64,000 nucleotides of DNA from Nostoc sp. T09 (GTDB lineage: Bacteria; Cyanobacteriota; Cyanobacteriia; Cyanobacteriales; Nostocaceae): contig NZ_MTAV01000082.1 of assembly GCF_002154695.1 (NCBI RefSeq), positions 1-64,000 on the forward strand, read 5' to 3'. The notes under the pieces are model-generated. The model searched no databases. It was not told where the DNA came from and was given only the letters and a program-made list of their open reading frames with translations. The translations under genes were made by a program, and so were the position numbers. Below are positions 9,324 to 18,951 of this stretch, in pieces (positions within the stretch are counted from its first letter, which is position 1; the number at the start of each line of letters is the position of its first letter).

Positions 9324-12300
9324 ATGCAAGCCATACCGCAAATTCTGTGGCTAAAATGCTTAAAGTCAATTATTGACTTTTCGCCGTTGACGGTTGAGCC
9401 GGAAACGTTATTGTTAGATGCGATCGCCCTGATAGCGAAGCAAGGCAAAAGCACTTTAGTCGGATCGGCTAGGCAGATGGTTGGGTGGTTGACAGAGAAA
9501 GATATAGTCAGGCTTTTAGCTTCAGGAATTGACTTCAAAACCACAACAATTTCTGAAGTTATGCATCCTCTAACAATTCAGCCAAAGCTGTCTGAACTTA
9601 ACGATCTGGCAACAGTACTTTCTCTATTGCACCAATATAAGTCGGGTTTGCTTCCCGTGGTAGATGAGCAAGATCTACTGATTGGTGCGATCACCTTGGA
9701 CAGCATTTATCAACTGTTGCAGCAACAAGCAAAGGAAAGCACAGCTCAATTTGAGTCAATTGAAGAACATCTACATTTGCTAGAATCAGCGATCGCAAAT
9801 GTTAACGATGCGATTTTGATTACGGAAGCTGAGGCACTGGATGAACCATTTGGTCCGCAGATAGTGTATGCCAACACAGCTTTTACCCAGATGTGCGGCT
9901 ACACCTTGAGCGAAGTAATTGGCAAAACACCCCGTATTTTACAGGGTGAGCAAACCTCTCGAACTGAACTAACAAAAATTCGGGCAGCGCTTCAAAATGG
10001 CTCACCAATCCGCACAGAATTAATTAATTATAAGAAAAATGGCTCGACATACTGTGTGGATTTGAAACAATTCCCGATCGCAAATAAAGCAGGGAAAATC
10101 AAGCATTTTGTTTCCATTCAACGGGAGATTACCAAACACAAAGCTAATAAAGAGTCTTTTCGGTGGAATGACGAGATTAGTGAAAGCAAGCAGGCACAAA
10201 AAGTTTTAGAAAAAAGCGAAGAGTGCGTAACAGCAGAAGTTACTCGATGGGAGAGCGAACAACTTTATCAAACCATAGCGACAATCTCACCAGTAGGAAT
10301 TTTTTGCACAGATGATGTCGGAACTAGCCTCTACGTCAACGAGCGCTGGTGCGAAATGACAGGATTGACAAAAGACCAAGCTTTAGGAGTGGGCTGGTTA
10401 GCAGCGATTCATCCCGAAGACAGAGAACGGGTGCAGACAGAATGGAATCAATCTGTGGCACAAAAACTGCCATTTCGCTCAGAATATCGGTATCAGCGTC
10501 CTGATGGAAGTGAAGTTTGGGTTTTTGGTCAAGCAGTTGCAGAGCGAACAGATACGGGAGAAATAATTACTTATGTGGGTACAGTTACCGACATCAGCCA
10601 ACAGCAAGCAGCCCTACGCGATCGCATTGCACTAGAAGCACTCCGAGATAGTGAAGAACGGTTTCGCAAGTTAGTAGAAGCTAGCAGCGATTTAATTTGG
10701 GAAGTTGACAAAAACGGCCTCTATACTTATGTCAGCCCTAAGATCGGGGACATTTTGGGCTACGAACCAGAGGAAGTGCTAGGGAAAAGCCCCCTTGAGT
10801 TTATGCCATTGGATAGGCGAGAGGTTCTGGCGAAGGACTTTGCAGCGATTTTCATTACACCTCAAGCATTTCAATGTCTAGAGAACATCCAGATGCATCA
10901 AAATGGGCATTTAGTTTGGCTCGAAACTAGTGGTGTTCCCATCCTTGACTCTGAAGGTAAATTCCTTGGGTATCGCGGTATGAGCCGAGACATTACCGAG
11001 CGTCAACAAGCAGAAACATCATTGCGAAACACTCAACAGCAGCTACAAGCAATTTTAGATAATACCCCAGCAGTGATTTATGTAATAGATGCTCAAAATA
11101 AATACTTATTGATCAATAGGCAGTATGAACAACTATTTAATATTAAGCAAGAGCAAATATTTGGCAAAAGTATTTACGATATTTGGAGTCAGGATGCTGC
11201 CGATCAGTTTGCAATTAATAACCACCAGGTAAGTACAAGTAACATTGCCATAGAAGCCGAAGAAGCTGTTCCCCACGCAGATGGGTTACACACTTATTTG
11301 TCGATTAAGTTTCCTTTAAAAGATGCTAATGGTGTAGTTTCTGCTATTTGTGGTATCTCTACTGATATTACGGAGCGCAAATTAGTTGAGGAGTCACTAT
11401 TACGCTTTCGTAAAGCTATTGAAAGTACAAGCGATGCCGTTTGTATGGGTAACATCTTGGGTGAAACTATTTACGTCAATCCGGCATTCGTCAAACTGTA
11501 TGATTACACTTTAGAGGAACTCCGGGCTGCTGGGGGAGGAATTGCGATTTTCAAGTATCCAGCAGAGTTTGAACAAGTTCTAAATGCGATCAAAAGTGGT
11601 AATTCCTGGCGAGGCGAAGTGACAATGCAAACCCGCAGTGGCAGGCTTTCGCAAGTATACTTATGCGCTGACGCCTTTAAGGATGCCACAGGGAAAGTTT
11701 TGGGAACTGTTTGTATTCATACTGATATTACCCAACGCAAACTCGTAGAAGAAAGTTTAAGACTGCGCGATCGCGCGATCGCTGCTTGCAGTAATGGGAT
11801 TATTATTGCTGATGCCAGCATTCCCAACGGCCCCATTATTTATGTTAATTCTGCCTATGAGCGCATGACTGGCTACTGTGCAGTAGAAGTCATTGGGCAA
11901 AGCTTTTGTTTGTTCCAAAACGATCAGATTAATCAAATAGAGTTACAAGAACTAAATGCAGCGATGCAAGCAGGTAAAGACTGCACTGTAATTCTCCGCA
12001 ACTATCGCAAAGATGGTGGAGTTTTGTATAACGAGTTAAACATTTCTCCTGTTTATGACGTTGCTGGCACACTTACCCATTACATAGGTATTCAAACAGA
12101 TATTACCGAACGTAAGCAGGCAGAAACGGCACTAGTTCTTAGCCAACAACGGCTACAATATTTACTTTCCTCGACCCCTGCTGTCATCTATACCTGCAAG
12201 CTATCAGAAGATTTTGGTGCCACTTTTGTCAGCGAAAATGTCAGAGCGATGATGGGCTATGAAGCCAAGAAATTTATTGAAGATTCGGGTTTTTGGGCTA

Positions 12301-13274
12301 GACATATCCATCCCGACGATGTTGCTGATGTTTTTGCCGAACTTTCACAGGGAGTAGATGCAGGTCACTACACTTTGAATTACCGCTTCTTGCACCAAGA
12401 CGGCAACTATCGTTGGGTCTATGACACAGGTAGGTTATTGCAAGATGAAGCTGGTAACTTAGTGGAATTTGTCGGTTACTGGGCAGATATCACAGAGCAC
12501 AAGCAATTAGAACAAGAGTTAATCATAGCCCTAGAGAAAGAAAAAGAACTCAACGACCTAAAATCTCGTTTTATCTCCATGACTTCCCATGAATTCCGCA
12601 CGCCCTTGAGTACTATCCTTTCTTCGGCAGAGTTACTAGAACATTACCAGCATAAATGGACTGAAGAAAAACAACTTATTCATCTACGCCGTATTCAAAC
12701 TGCTGTCAATCGTATGACGGAAATGTTGAACGATGTTTTGTTTATCGGCAAGGCAGAGGCGGGAATACTAGACTATAAACCAACATCCTTCGATTTGGTT
12801 GAATACTGCTGTCGCTTGGTGGAAGAAGTTGAGCTAGATCTCAACAATCAGCGGCTAATTTCTTTCAGGAACCAAAGAGAAGTTATGCCATGTTTTATGG
12901 ATGAAAAATTGCTGGGACATATTCTTAGTAACTTACTCTCAAATGCAATCAAGTATTCCCCATCTGATAGCAATGTTGAGTTTACTTTGACTTGTCACTA
13001 TGACCAAGCAATATTTGAAATTCAAGACCAGGGAATTGGTATTCCTTCAGAAGACCTACCCCATCTATTTGAATCATTTCATCGAGCCAGTAATGTAGGG
13101 AATATCCTCGGTACTGGATTAGGATTGGCAATTGTGAAAAAATGTGTTCATATCCACCAGGGTGAAATCTCTGTCTTCACTACATTGGGAGTTGGAACAA
13201 AGTTCACAGTCACTCTGCCATTAAATAACCAAATACAATCCGGTGGGAATTATGACAAAAATTTTAGTAATTGA
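9324..13274 (+). CDS. CBS-domain multi-PAS sensor histidine kinase
   Basis: 1316 residues with no obvious membrane segment, so probably cytosolic. A CBS pair fills residues ~1-140 (LLLDAIALIAKQGKSTLVG; MHPLTIQPKLSELNDLATVL). Seven PAS/PAC units follow, at about 150-265, 310-430, 445-560, 570-690, 695-810, 815-935 and 945-1065. Each ends in a variant of DITERKQAE. HisKA carries the phospho-accepting His in FISMTSHEFRTPLS (~1085-1100). The HATPase domain (~1190-1305) has NLLSNAIKYSP, DQGIGIP and GTGLGLAIV. CBS domains often bind adenine nucleotides, so energy state and redox or light cofactors could both be inputs; that is inference. Its stop lies 23 bp inside the next gene, a REC-EAL protein and its obvious partner. 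Confidence 0.93.
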   Translation: MQAIPQILWLKCLKSIIDFSPLTVEPETLLLDAIALIAKQGKSTLVGSARQMVGWLTEKDIVRLLASGIDFKTTTISEVMHPLTIQPKLSELNDLATVLSLLHQYKSGLLPVVDEQDLLIGAITLDSIYQLLQQQAKESTAQFESIEEHLHLLESAIANVNDAILITEAEALDEPFGPQIVYANTAFTQMCGYTLSEVIGKTPRILQGEQTSRTELTKIRAALQNGSPIRTELINYKKNGSTYCVDLKQFPIANKAGKIKHFVSIQREITKHKANKESFRWNDEISESKQAQKVLEKSEECVTAEVTRWESEQLYQTIATISPVGIFCTDDVGTSLYVNERWCEMTGLTKDQALGVGWLAAIHPEDRERVQTEWNQSVAQKLPFRSEYRYQRPDGSEVWVFGQAVAERTDTGEIITYVGTVTDISQQQAALRDRIALEALRDSEERFRKLVEASSDLIWEVDKNGLYTYVSPKIGDILGYEPEEVLGKSPLEFMPLDRREVLAKDFAAIFITPQAFQCLENIQMHQNGHLVWLETSGVPILDSEGKFLGYRGMSRDITERQQAETSLRNTQQQLQAILDNTPAVIYVIDAQNKYLLINRQYEQLFNIKQEQIFGKSIYDIWSQDAADQFAINNHQVSTSNIAIEAEEAVPHADGLHTYLSIKFPLKDANGVVSAICGISTDITERKLVEESLLRFRKAIESTSDAVCMGNILGETIYVNPAFVKLYDYTLEELRAAGGGIAIFKYPAEFEQVLNAIKSGNSWRGEVTMQTRSGRLSQVYLCADAFKDATGKVLGTVCIHTDITQRKLVEESLRLRDRAIAACSNGIIIADASIPNGPIIYVNSAYERMTGYCAVEVIGQSFCLFQNDQINQIELQELNAAMQAGKDCTVILRNYRKDGGVLYNELNISPVYDVAGTLTHYIGIQTDITERKQAETALVLSQQRLQYLLSSTPAVIYTCKLSEDFGATFVSENVRAMMGYEAKKFIEDSGFWARHIHPDDVADVFAELSQGVDAGHYTLNYRFLHQDGNYRWVYDTGRLLQDEAGNLVEFVGYWADITEHKQLEQELIIALEKEKELNDLKSRFISMTSHEFRTPLSTILSSAELLEHYQHKWTEEKQLIHLRRIQTAVNRMTEMLNDVLFIGKAEAGILDYKPTSFDLVEYCCRLVEEVELDLNNQRLISFRNQREVMPCFMDEKLLGHILSNLLSNAIKYSPSDSNVEFTLTCHYDQAIFEIQDQGIGIPSEDLPHLFESFHRASNVGNILGTGLGLAIVKKCVHIHQGEISVFTTLGVGTKFTVTLPLNNQIQSGGNYDKNFSN

Positions 13275-14445
13275 AGATGAAGAATTAGTTAGAGAAAACC
13301 TTTTAGATTTACTAGAAGCTGAGGAGTTTCAGACTATTGCTGCTGCTAATGGCAAAATTGGGTTAAATTTAGCATTCTCTGAAATTCCCGATTTAATTTT
13401 GTGCGATATGATGATGCCAGAAATTGATGGTTATGGCGTCTTAACAACATTACGCCAAGACCCGTTAACAGCTACAATTCCTTTTATTTTTTTAACTGCA
13501 AAATCTGCAAAAGCTGACTTTCGCCAAGGTATGGATTTGGGAGCAGATGACTACCTGACGAAGCCATTCACACGTGCTGAATTATTAAGTGCAATTGTTA
13601 ACCGTCTAGAAAAGCAGGCTGCTTTAAAGAAAAATTTATTATCAACTCAGCCTGCAAGTATGGCATTCTCACCAAAAATGCAGTTATTAGAAGTCTATTT
13701 ACATCGATTAGTCAAAGAAGAAAAATTTCAAGAATTCGAGCTATATTATCAACCAATCGTAGATATTGCCTCTGGAAAGATAATTGCAGCTGAAAGTTTA
13801 TTGCGCTGGCAAAGTCCTGAATTGGGATCGGTTCCATCTTTAGAATTCATGCAATTAGCCGAATCTACAGGTTTAATTTTGCCTATTGAAAAATGGGTAT
13901 TTACAAGTATCTGTGAACAGATTCATATTTGGCAGGATAATCTCGATTTTTTGTCATTGACGATTAATGTTAATGTCTCTGGGAGCCAATTTTATTCGCC
14001 AGATTTTATCGAAGATATATCTGCGCTGTTTATCAACAATAAATTTGCACCAGAACGTCTAGAAATCGAACTCAGCGAAAGCCTAATTATGCAAAACCTG
14101 AATAATGCGATCGCCACCATGAGTAAATTGCGTTCTTTGGGTGTAAAAATCACTATTGATGATTTTGGCATTGGTTATTCTTCTTTAACTAATCTCAAAG
14201 AATTACCAATTAACACCTTAAAAATTGGGCGATATTATATTCACAATATAGACAGTAACTCTGAGAAATTAGAACTAACAAAAGCCGTAATTCAAATGGC
14301 TCACAGTTTAAATTTACGAGTAGTAGCTGAAGGTCTAGATACAGAAGCAGAACTTGATTTTTTACGCCAATATAACTGTGATGCTATGCAAGGGTTTCTC
14401 TTAAGTCGTCCATTGCCAGCAGCAGAACTAGAAAATTTTTTTTGA
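13252..14445 (+). CDS. Response regulator with EAL domain (REC-EAL)
   Basis: About 397 residues from the ATG at 13252, preceded by GGTGGG; a GTG three codons upstream is possible. REC occupies 1-120 with the phospho-acceptor Asp in LILCDMMMPEIDG. The EAL domain runs ~150-395. Metal and substrate residues are mostly kept: the Glu of AAESLLRW, NVNVSGSQF, ELSES, IDDFGIGYSSL, the Lys of LKIG, AEG and MQGFLLSRP. Two conserved positions differ: the Asp of the usual KIDRSF motif is Gly (KIGRYY), and VET is LDT. Cyclic-di-GMP phosphodiesterase activity is therefore plausible but not assured. It overlaps the kinase gene by 23 bp, so the two are almost certainly cotranscribed and translationally coupled. 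Confidence 0.92.
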   Translation: MTKILVIEDEELVRENLLDLLEAEEFQTIAAANGKIGLNLAFSEIPDLILCDMMMPEIDGYGVLTTLRQDPLTATIPFIFLTAKSAKADFRQGMDLGADDYLTKPFTRAELLSAIVNRLEKQAALKKNLLSTQPASMAFSPKMQLLEVYLHRLVKEEKFQEFELYYQPIVDIASGKIIAAESLLRWQSPELGSVPSLEFMQLAESTGLILPIEKWVFTSICEQIHIWQDNLDFLSLTINVNVSGSQFYSPDFIEDISALFINNKFAPERLEIELSESLIMQNLNNAIATMSKLRSLGVKITIDDFGIGYSSLTNLKELPINTLKIGRYYIHNIDSNSEKLELTKAVIQMAHSLNLRVVAEGLDTEAELDFLRQYNCDAMQGFLLSRPLPAAELENFF

Positions 14446-14471
14446 ATGACAACAGCTTATTTATTATGAAA

Positions 14472-14523
14472 AGCTTGGGCATTGCTCTACAAGGCAAAAT
14501 ATTGTGTAGCAATGCCATAAGCT
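14472..14523 (+). terminator. Long imperfect hairpin after REC-EAL gene
   Basis: The arms AGCTT-GGCATTGC and GCAATGCC-AAGCT pair with short bulges around a ~20-nt loop, 27 bp after the REC-EAL stop. There is no clean T-run, so termination is probable rather than certain. Confidence 0.45.
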
Positions 14524-14596
14524 AGTTGGGTATGTAGAATTGGCTGACTGAATACTATTATAGATAGCTAGTCTTGGTGATTGTGTTATGTTTTTG

Positions 14597-14635
14597 GTAT
14601 AAGTTAATGTATAACTTGTATAAGTTGTATACGAA
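14597..14635. promoter_or_regulatory. Tandem 9-mer array upstream of the HTH-NACHT gene
   Basis: Four consecutive near-identical 9-mers begin with GTATA: GTATAAGTT (14597), GTATAACTT (14609), GTATAAGTT (14618) and GTATACGAA (14627). Only the first two are separated, by three bases. The array ends 34 bp before the start codon, where a promoter or operator would lie. Because the product carries an N-terminal helix-turn-helix, autoregulation through these repeats is an attractive inference. The sequence alone cannot show binding. Confidence 0.5.
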
Positions 14636-14669
14636 TAGCCAAAACTGTATGTAGTTTTTTATTAAGAGA

Positions 14670-16976
14670 ATGGCAAAGCGATCGCTCCAAGCATCTGTAG
14701 AAGGTATTAGAAAAGCTAAACTAGCGTTTAAGCGCAAAGGTTGGACGCAAGAATATTTGGCTGCGACTGTTGGTTTAGAAACTCGTCAGCCCATTTGGAA
14801 GTTTTTCACGGGAAAACCTATTGATCGCCAAGCCTTTAATGAGATTTGCGTAGTTTTAGACCTAGACCCGACAGAAATTTTACAAAAGTCAACTGACGAA
14901 GAATTAATTCCTTCTGAGAAGCCTACCGATTTGACTTTAGATATTAATAGTCTAGTAGAAAAGCTGCGGTCTATTCACTATGAAAAAATTCAAGCCCAGT
15001 GCGGTACTTTGCATATTTTAGATATTGCCCAGCCTGTTAGTTTAAATGAACTTTATGTTGACGTTAACATCTTGGAGGAAATGAATAGTAAAACATGGAT
15101 AGATATTAATGATTTACAAAAATGCGATCGTGATAAATTTGATAGATTTGGTTTAGGTAAGGTCCGTCAAAATCGAGTTGCTGGACTAGAGGCAGTTTTA
15201 CAATATTCTAAGCTGATGGTGTTGGGAAAACCAGGCTCTGGTAAAACTACATTTTTGCAGTCAATCGCTATTAGTTGTAATCAAGGATTTTTTCAATCAG
15301 ATTGTCTGCCAATTTTTATTAATTTGAAAAATCTCGCTGAAGATACTAGAGAATCAACCCAAACAAGTTTAGTAAATTACATATATAATTATTTTTTTAG
15401 TTTTGATGTTACCGAACAGCAAATTCTGACAATATTTTCTCAAGGCAAAGCGTTAATTTTATTAGATGCTTTAGATGAAGTTTCCGAAACGGATAGCGAA
15501 CGAATTATCAAAAATATCCGGCAATTTATTGAGAATTTTTCTAAAAATAAAATTATTATTACTTGTCGGATTGCTGCCCAATATTATAGATTTAAAGGAT
15601 TTACTGAAGTAGAAATTGCTGATTTTACTAAATTACAAATTGTCACTTTTGCATACAAATGGTTTATAGCAGTTGCCAAAAAAACTCCAGCAAAAGCGCA
15701 GGCATTGGCACATAAGTTTATGCAAAAGTTGGAACTACCAGAAAATGCACAAATTCTAGAATTAGCCTCTACACCAATTTTGTTGAATCTTACCTGTTTG
15801 TTATTTCAGTTTGTGGAAGATTTTCCATCGCAACGTGCGGAACTATATAAACAAGGATTAGATTTACTATTAGTACGCTGGGATGAAGCAAGGGGCATTA
15901 AACGAGATCAAATATATCGCAATTTATCGCTATTACAAAAAATTAAGTTGCTGAGTCGTGTGGCAGCAATTACCTTTGCTCAAGGAGATTACTTTCTCCC
16001 AGAAAATAAAATGCGGCAACTTATTGTCGGTTATCTATCTCATCTTCCTCAAGCAACAACTGATGCCGATGCTTTGGAATTAGAAAGTGCGGCTGTGTTA
16101 AAAGCCATTGAAGCTCAACATGGATTATTGATTGAAAGAGCCAGAGGAATTTATTCTTTTTCCCATTTGACTTTTCAAGAGTATTTTACAGCTAGAGAAA
16201 TTTTTGCTAATGCTAATACCCAAACACTACAAGAACTAGTTACTCATATCAATGAAGAACGTTGGCGGGAAATATTTTTACTCAGCGTAGGCATGTTACA
16301 ACCTGCTGATGATTTGTTGCAGTTAATGAAGAAACAAACAGATAGTTTGATAACTGGAAATGAAAGATTGCAGGCTTTTCTCAATTGGATAGGAGAAAAA
16401 TCCTGTGCAGTCAATCAATCCTATCATCCAGCTAGTGTACGTGCCTTTTACTTTACTATTGCCCTCCCACCAGATCATCCTCTTGCCCGCAACCAAATTT
16501 TTGCTCTATCTTTAGATCTGCGACTAGCTGGAAATCTCTCTATTGATTTAGCCTTAGATTTGGCTCTGACTCATGCCCTGGCTGTCAGCTTGACTATGAC
16601 TGCTGATATATTTTTCCAACGCTTGTTTACTTTGAGTTTAGCTTTAGACTTAGAACATTTGCTGAGGAATCAGCCATCTTTAAAAACGTCGTTGCAAGAT
16701 TTGAAAAATCAGTTACCCTCGCAGCATCAAAGTAGAGAAACACTCAAAGTTTGGTGGCAAACTTATGGAGAAGCTTGGATTGAGAAATTGCGGAATCTGA
16801 TGATTGCTGAGCGCCAAATTGGTCATGTATGGAATTTTAATCAAAAAGATTGGCAGGAATTACAACAGTATTGGTATGCCAATGAACTACTACTAGATTG
16901 CCTCAACAGTGCTGTTAATATTACTCCTAATGTGCGGAAGTCAATAGAGAAGAGTTTGCTTTTGTCTGGTAGCTAA
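14670..16976 (+). CDS. HTH-NACHT STAND NTPase with NCH2-like C-terminal domain
   Basis: 768 residues. Residues 1-75 form a helix-turn-helix-like domain (KGWTQEYLAATVGLETRQPIW). The NACHT core has Walker A at ~183-195 (GKPGSGKTT), Walker B at ~262-272 (ALILLDALDEV), a sensor strand (IIITCRIAAQYY) and the conserved FSHLTFQEYFTAREIF near 495-510. The C-terminus (~590-768) is helical and rich in LALDLAL-type repeats, like the NACHT C-terminal helical domain 2 of cyanobacteria. STAND NTPases of this build act as sensors that oligomerise on ligand; several bacterial NACHT proteins defend against phage. Here the role is inferred only. No separate effector gene is adjacent, so any effector would have to be the HTH or C-terminal domain, or a distant partner. 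Confidence 0.92.
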   Translation: MAKRSLQASVEGIRKAKLAFKRKGWTQEYLAATVGLETRQPIWKFFTGKPIDRQAFNEICVVLDLDPTEILQKSTDEELIPSEKPTDLTLDINSLVEKLRSIHYEKIQAQCGTLHILDIAQPVSLNELYVDVNILEEMNSKTWIDINDLQKCDRDKFDRFGLGKVRQNRVAGLEAVLQYSKLMVLGKPGSGKTTFLQSIAISCNQGFFQSDCLPIFINLKNLAEDTRESTQTSLVNYIYNYFFSFDVTEQQILTIFSQGKALILLDALDEVSETDSERIIKNIRQFIENFSKNKIIITCRIAAQYYRFKGFTEVEIADFTKLQIVTFAYKWFIAVAKKTPAKAQALAHKFMQKLELPENAQILELASTPILLNLTCLLFQFVEDFPSQRAELYKQGLDLLLVRWDEARGIKRDQIYRNLSLLQKIKLLSRVAAITFAQGDYFLPENKMRQLIVGYLSHLPQATTDADALELESAAVLKAIEAQHGLLIERARGIYSFSHLTFQEYFTAREIFANANTQTLQELVTHINEERWREIFLLSVGMLQPADDLLQLMKKQTDSLITGNERLQAFLNWIGEKSCAVNQSYHPASVRAFYFTIALPPDHPLARNQIFALSLDLRLAGNLSIDLALDLALTHALAVSLTMTADIFFQRLFTLSLALDLEHLLRNQPSLKTSLQDLKNQLPSQHQSRETLKVWWQTYGEAWIEKLRNLMIAERQIGHVWNFNQKDWQELQQYWYANELLLDCLNSAVNITPNVRKSIEKSLLLSGS

Positions 16977-17114
16977 TTGACGTTTGTTATTGATGATTTT
17001 TCCTGCTCTCTCTTGCCCCTTCTCTAGAGGGATGGATAATTACAGAGCTTTAGTTAAACTCAATACTAATACTGACTGCTATTTTTCTGTTGCGACTCTC
17101 GCAAGCGTCCAATT

Positions 17115-18458
17115 ATGAAATTGCCTCAGCGTTTCTTGCCACTATTGTTGTTATTTACTACATTAACAGCCTGTAACCAGACTCGCGCCTCTTTAGATAA
17201 TTTCACACCGCAACCATCAGCATCTTCAGTTGAGTTGGCACAGAATTCGACCCAGCCGAAAAATCTTGTCCGTACTGAACCACTTTCGCCTACACAAATC
17301 CGCATCAACCTGAGTAATTTACCAGCGCCTTTCGCGACAGAAAGCGCTTCTAAAAGCCCTGAGGTTGTGCCAATTCCGCAAAACCCAGTTTTACGCGTAC
17401 CAGCAGGATTTACAGTTAATGTTTTTGCTGAAGGTTTAGATGCGCCACGCTGGCTGGCTTTAACTCCCAATGGTGATGTGTTAGTGACAGAAACTAGACA
17501 AAATCGGATTCGGCTGTTGGGCGATCGCAACGGCGATGGAGTGGCTGAGGTGCGACAGACTTTTGCGAGTGCCAAAAATGGCTTGAATATTCCTTTTGGA
17601 ATGGCTTTTGCGGGTAATTCCTTCTTTTTGGGCAATACTGATGCAGTACTACAGTTTCCCTACACTAAAGGTCAACAACAACTCACTGGTACTGGCAAAA
17701 AAATTGCCGATCTACCTGGGGGTGGCTATAACCAGCACTGGACGCGTAACGTGGTAGTTTCACCTGATGGTAACAAACTATATGTTTCTGTTGGTTCCCA
17801 ATCTAATGTAGATGAAGAATCCTTACCACGGGCTTCGGTACAGCAGATGAATTTGGATGGTTCCCAAAAACAGACTTTTGCTTATGGCTTGCGTAACCCT
17901 ATTGGTTTGGACTTTCATCCAGTTACTAAAGCACTTTACGCTACGGTTAACGAACGCGATGGAATTGGCGATGACTTAGTACCAGACTACTTCACACGCC
18001 TTCAGTCGGGGGAATTTTACGGCTGGCCCTATGCTTACCTGACACCAAATAATCTTGACCCACGTCAGAAAACGAATGGCAAAAGTAGACGCCCCGATTT
18101 GGTAGCCCGTACCCGCACCCCAGATGTGTTGTTCCAGGCGCACTCAGCAGCATTGGGTTTGCAGTTTTATGATGGTCAGAAGTTTCCTGAAAAATATCGT
18201 AACGGAGCTTTTGTAGCTTTTCGTGGTTCTTGGAATCGCGATCGCGGTACAGGCTACAAAGTTGTATTTGTTCCCTTCGATACTAACGGGCGACCGCAAG
18301 GTTACTATGAAGATTTTCTAACTGGATTTTTGCTCAATCCATCGACACCAACCACTTGGGGGCGACCTGTGGGTTTACTTGTGTTGCCTGATGGCAGTTT
18401 ATTGGTAACAGAAGAAGCCAATAATCGCATTTATCGCATTCAGTACACAGGAAGTTAG
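17115..18458 (+). CDS. Sorbosone dehydrogenase / PQQ-dependent sugar dehydrogenase-like lipoprotein
   Basis: 447 residues. The first 20 are a lipoprotein signal ending in the lipobox LTAC, with Cys20 as the lipidation site. A low-complexity linker runs to about residue 90. The six-bladed propeller of the glucose/sorbosone dehydrogenase superfamily follows (PRWLALTPNGDVLVTETRQN; RNPIGLDFHP; GEFYGWPYAY; GSWNRDRGTGYKV). Members oxidise sugars or aldoses with PQQ, but many cyanobacterial homologues have no proven substrate, and no PQQ synthesis genes are in view. It is probably anchored on the periplasmic side. A cupin gene follows 88 bp downstream on the same strand and may be cotranscribed. Confidence 0.87.
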   Translation: MKLPQRFLPLLLLFTTLTACNQTRASLDNFTPQPSASSVELAQNSTQPKNLVRTEPLSPTQIRINLSNLPAPFATESASKSPEVVPIPQNPVLRVPAGFTVNVFAEGLDAPRWLALTPNGDVLVTETRQNRIRLLGDRNGDGVAEVRQTFASAKNGLNIPFGMAFAGNSFFLGNTDAVLQFPYTKGQQQLTGTGKKIADLPGGGYNQHWTRNVVVSPDGNKLYVSVGSQSNVDEESLPRASVQQMNLDGSQKQTFAYGLRNPIGLDFHPVTKALYATVNERDGIGDDLVPDYFTRLQSGEFYGWPYAYLTPNNLDPRQKTNGKSRRPDLVARTRTPDVLFQAHSAALGLQFYDGQKFPEKYRNGAFVAFRGSWNRDRGTGYKVVFVPFDTNGRPQGYYEDFLTGFLLNPSTPTTWGRPVGLLVLPDGSLLVTEEANNRIYRIQYTGS

Positions 18459-18546
18459 ATAGAAAAATGCGGACTTACGCTCAACTTAATCCTTTTAAGC
18501 TAGATTATTGACAAAACAATAGCGATCGCAGGTTGAAAAATTAGTT

Positions 18547-18951
18547 ATGACAGAGCATGAGAACAACGATCAATCTAATACTGCTCCATCTTCTTCCCAC
18601 TCTGGTGCAAGATACTGGGGAAACGTAGAGCTTGTAGAAGAGGGCGAAAACTATAGAATTAGTCGTGTAGAAATCAAGCCTCGGCACGGCATTAAACCTC
18701 AAATCCATTATCACCGTAATGAACATTGGGTTGTAGTCTCTGGTGTTGCCAAGGTAACTTGTGGTGAGAACGAAATATTATTGAATCGCAACGAGTCAAC
18801 TTATGTTCCAGCCGCTACCCTGCACAAAGTAGAAAATCCTGGTTCAATTCCACTAGTGATTTTGGAAATACAAAATGGTGAGTATTTAGGTGAGGATGAT
18901 ACTGAGCGCCCTTATGATTTAAATTTGGTCAAGCCAGTAACCGAAATCTAA
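18547..18951 (+). CDS. Cupin, mannose-6-phosphate isomerase type II C-terminal-like
   Basis: 134 residues forming one cupin barrel, like the C-terminal domain of bifunctional mannose-1-phosphate guanylyltransferase / phosphomannose isomerase. Metal ligands are visible: H54 and H56 (PQIHYHRNEHW), a nearby E59/H60, and H93 in TLHKVENPG. The sequences GVAKVTCGENE and YVPAATLHKVENPG are typical of the family. Stand-alone copies are common in cyanobacteria and may isomerise sugar phosphates or simply bind a sugar. It lies just after the sugar-dehydrogenase-like gene, which fits a carbohydrate role. Confidence 0.85.
   Translation: MTEHENNDQSNTAPSSSHSGARYWGNVELVEEGENYRISRVEIKPRHGIKPQIHYHRNEHWVVVSGVAKVTCGENEILLNRNESTYVPAATLHKVENPGSIPLVILEIQNGEYLGEDDTERPYDLNLVKPVTEI

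Noticed and set aside
17126-17635. 169-codon minus-strand frame opposite the sugar-dehydrogenase-like gene
   Set aside because: It is a shadow of a well-supported coding sequence on the other strand, with no motif of its own.
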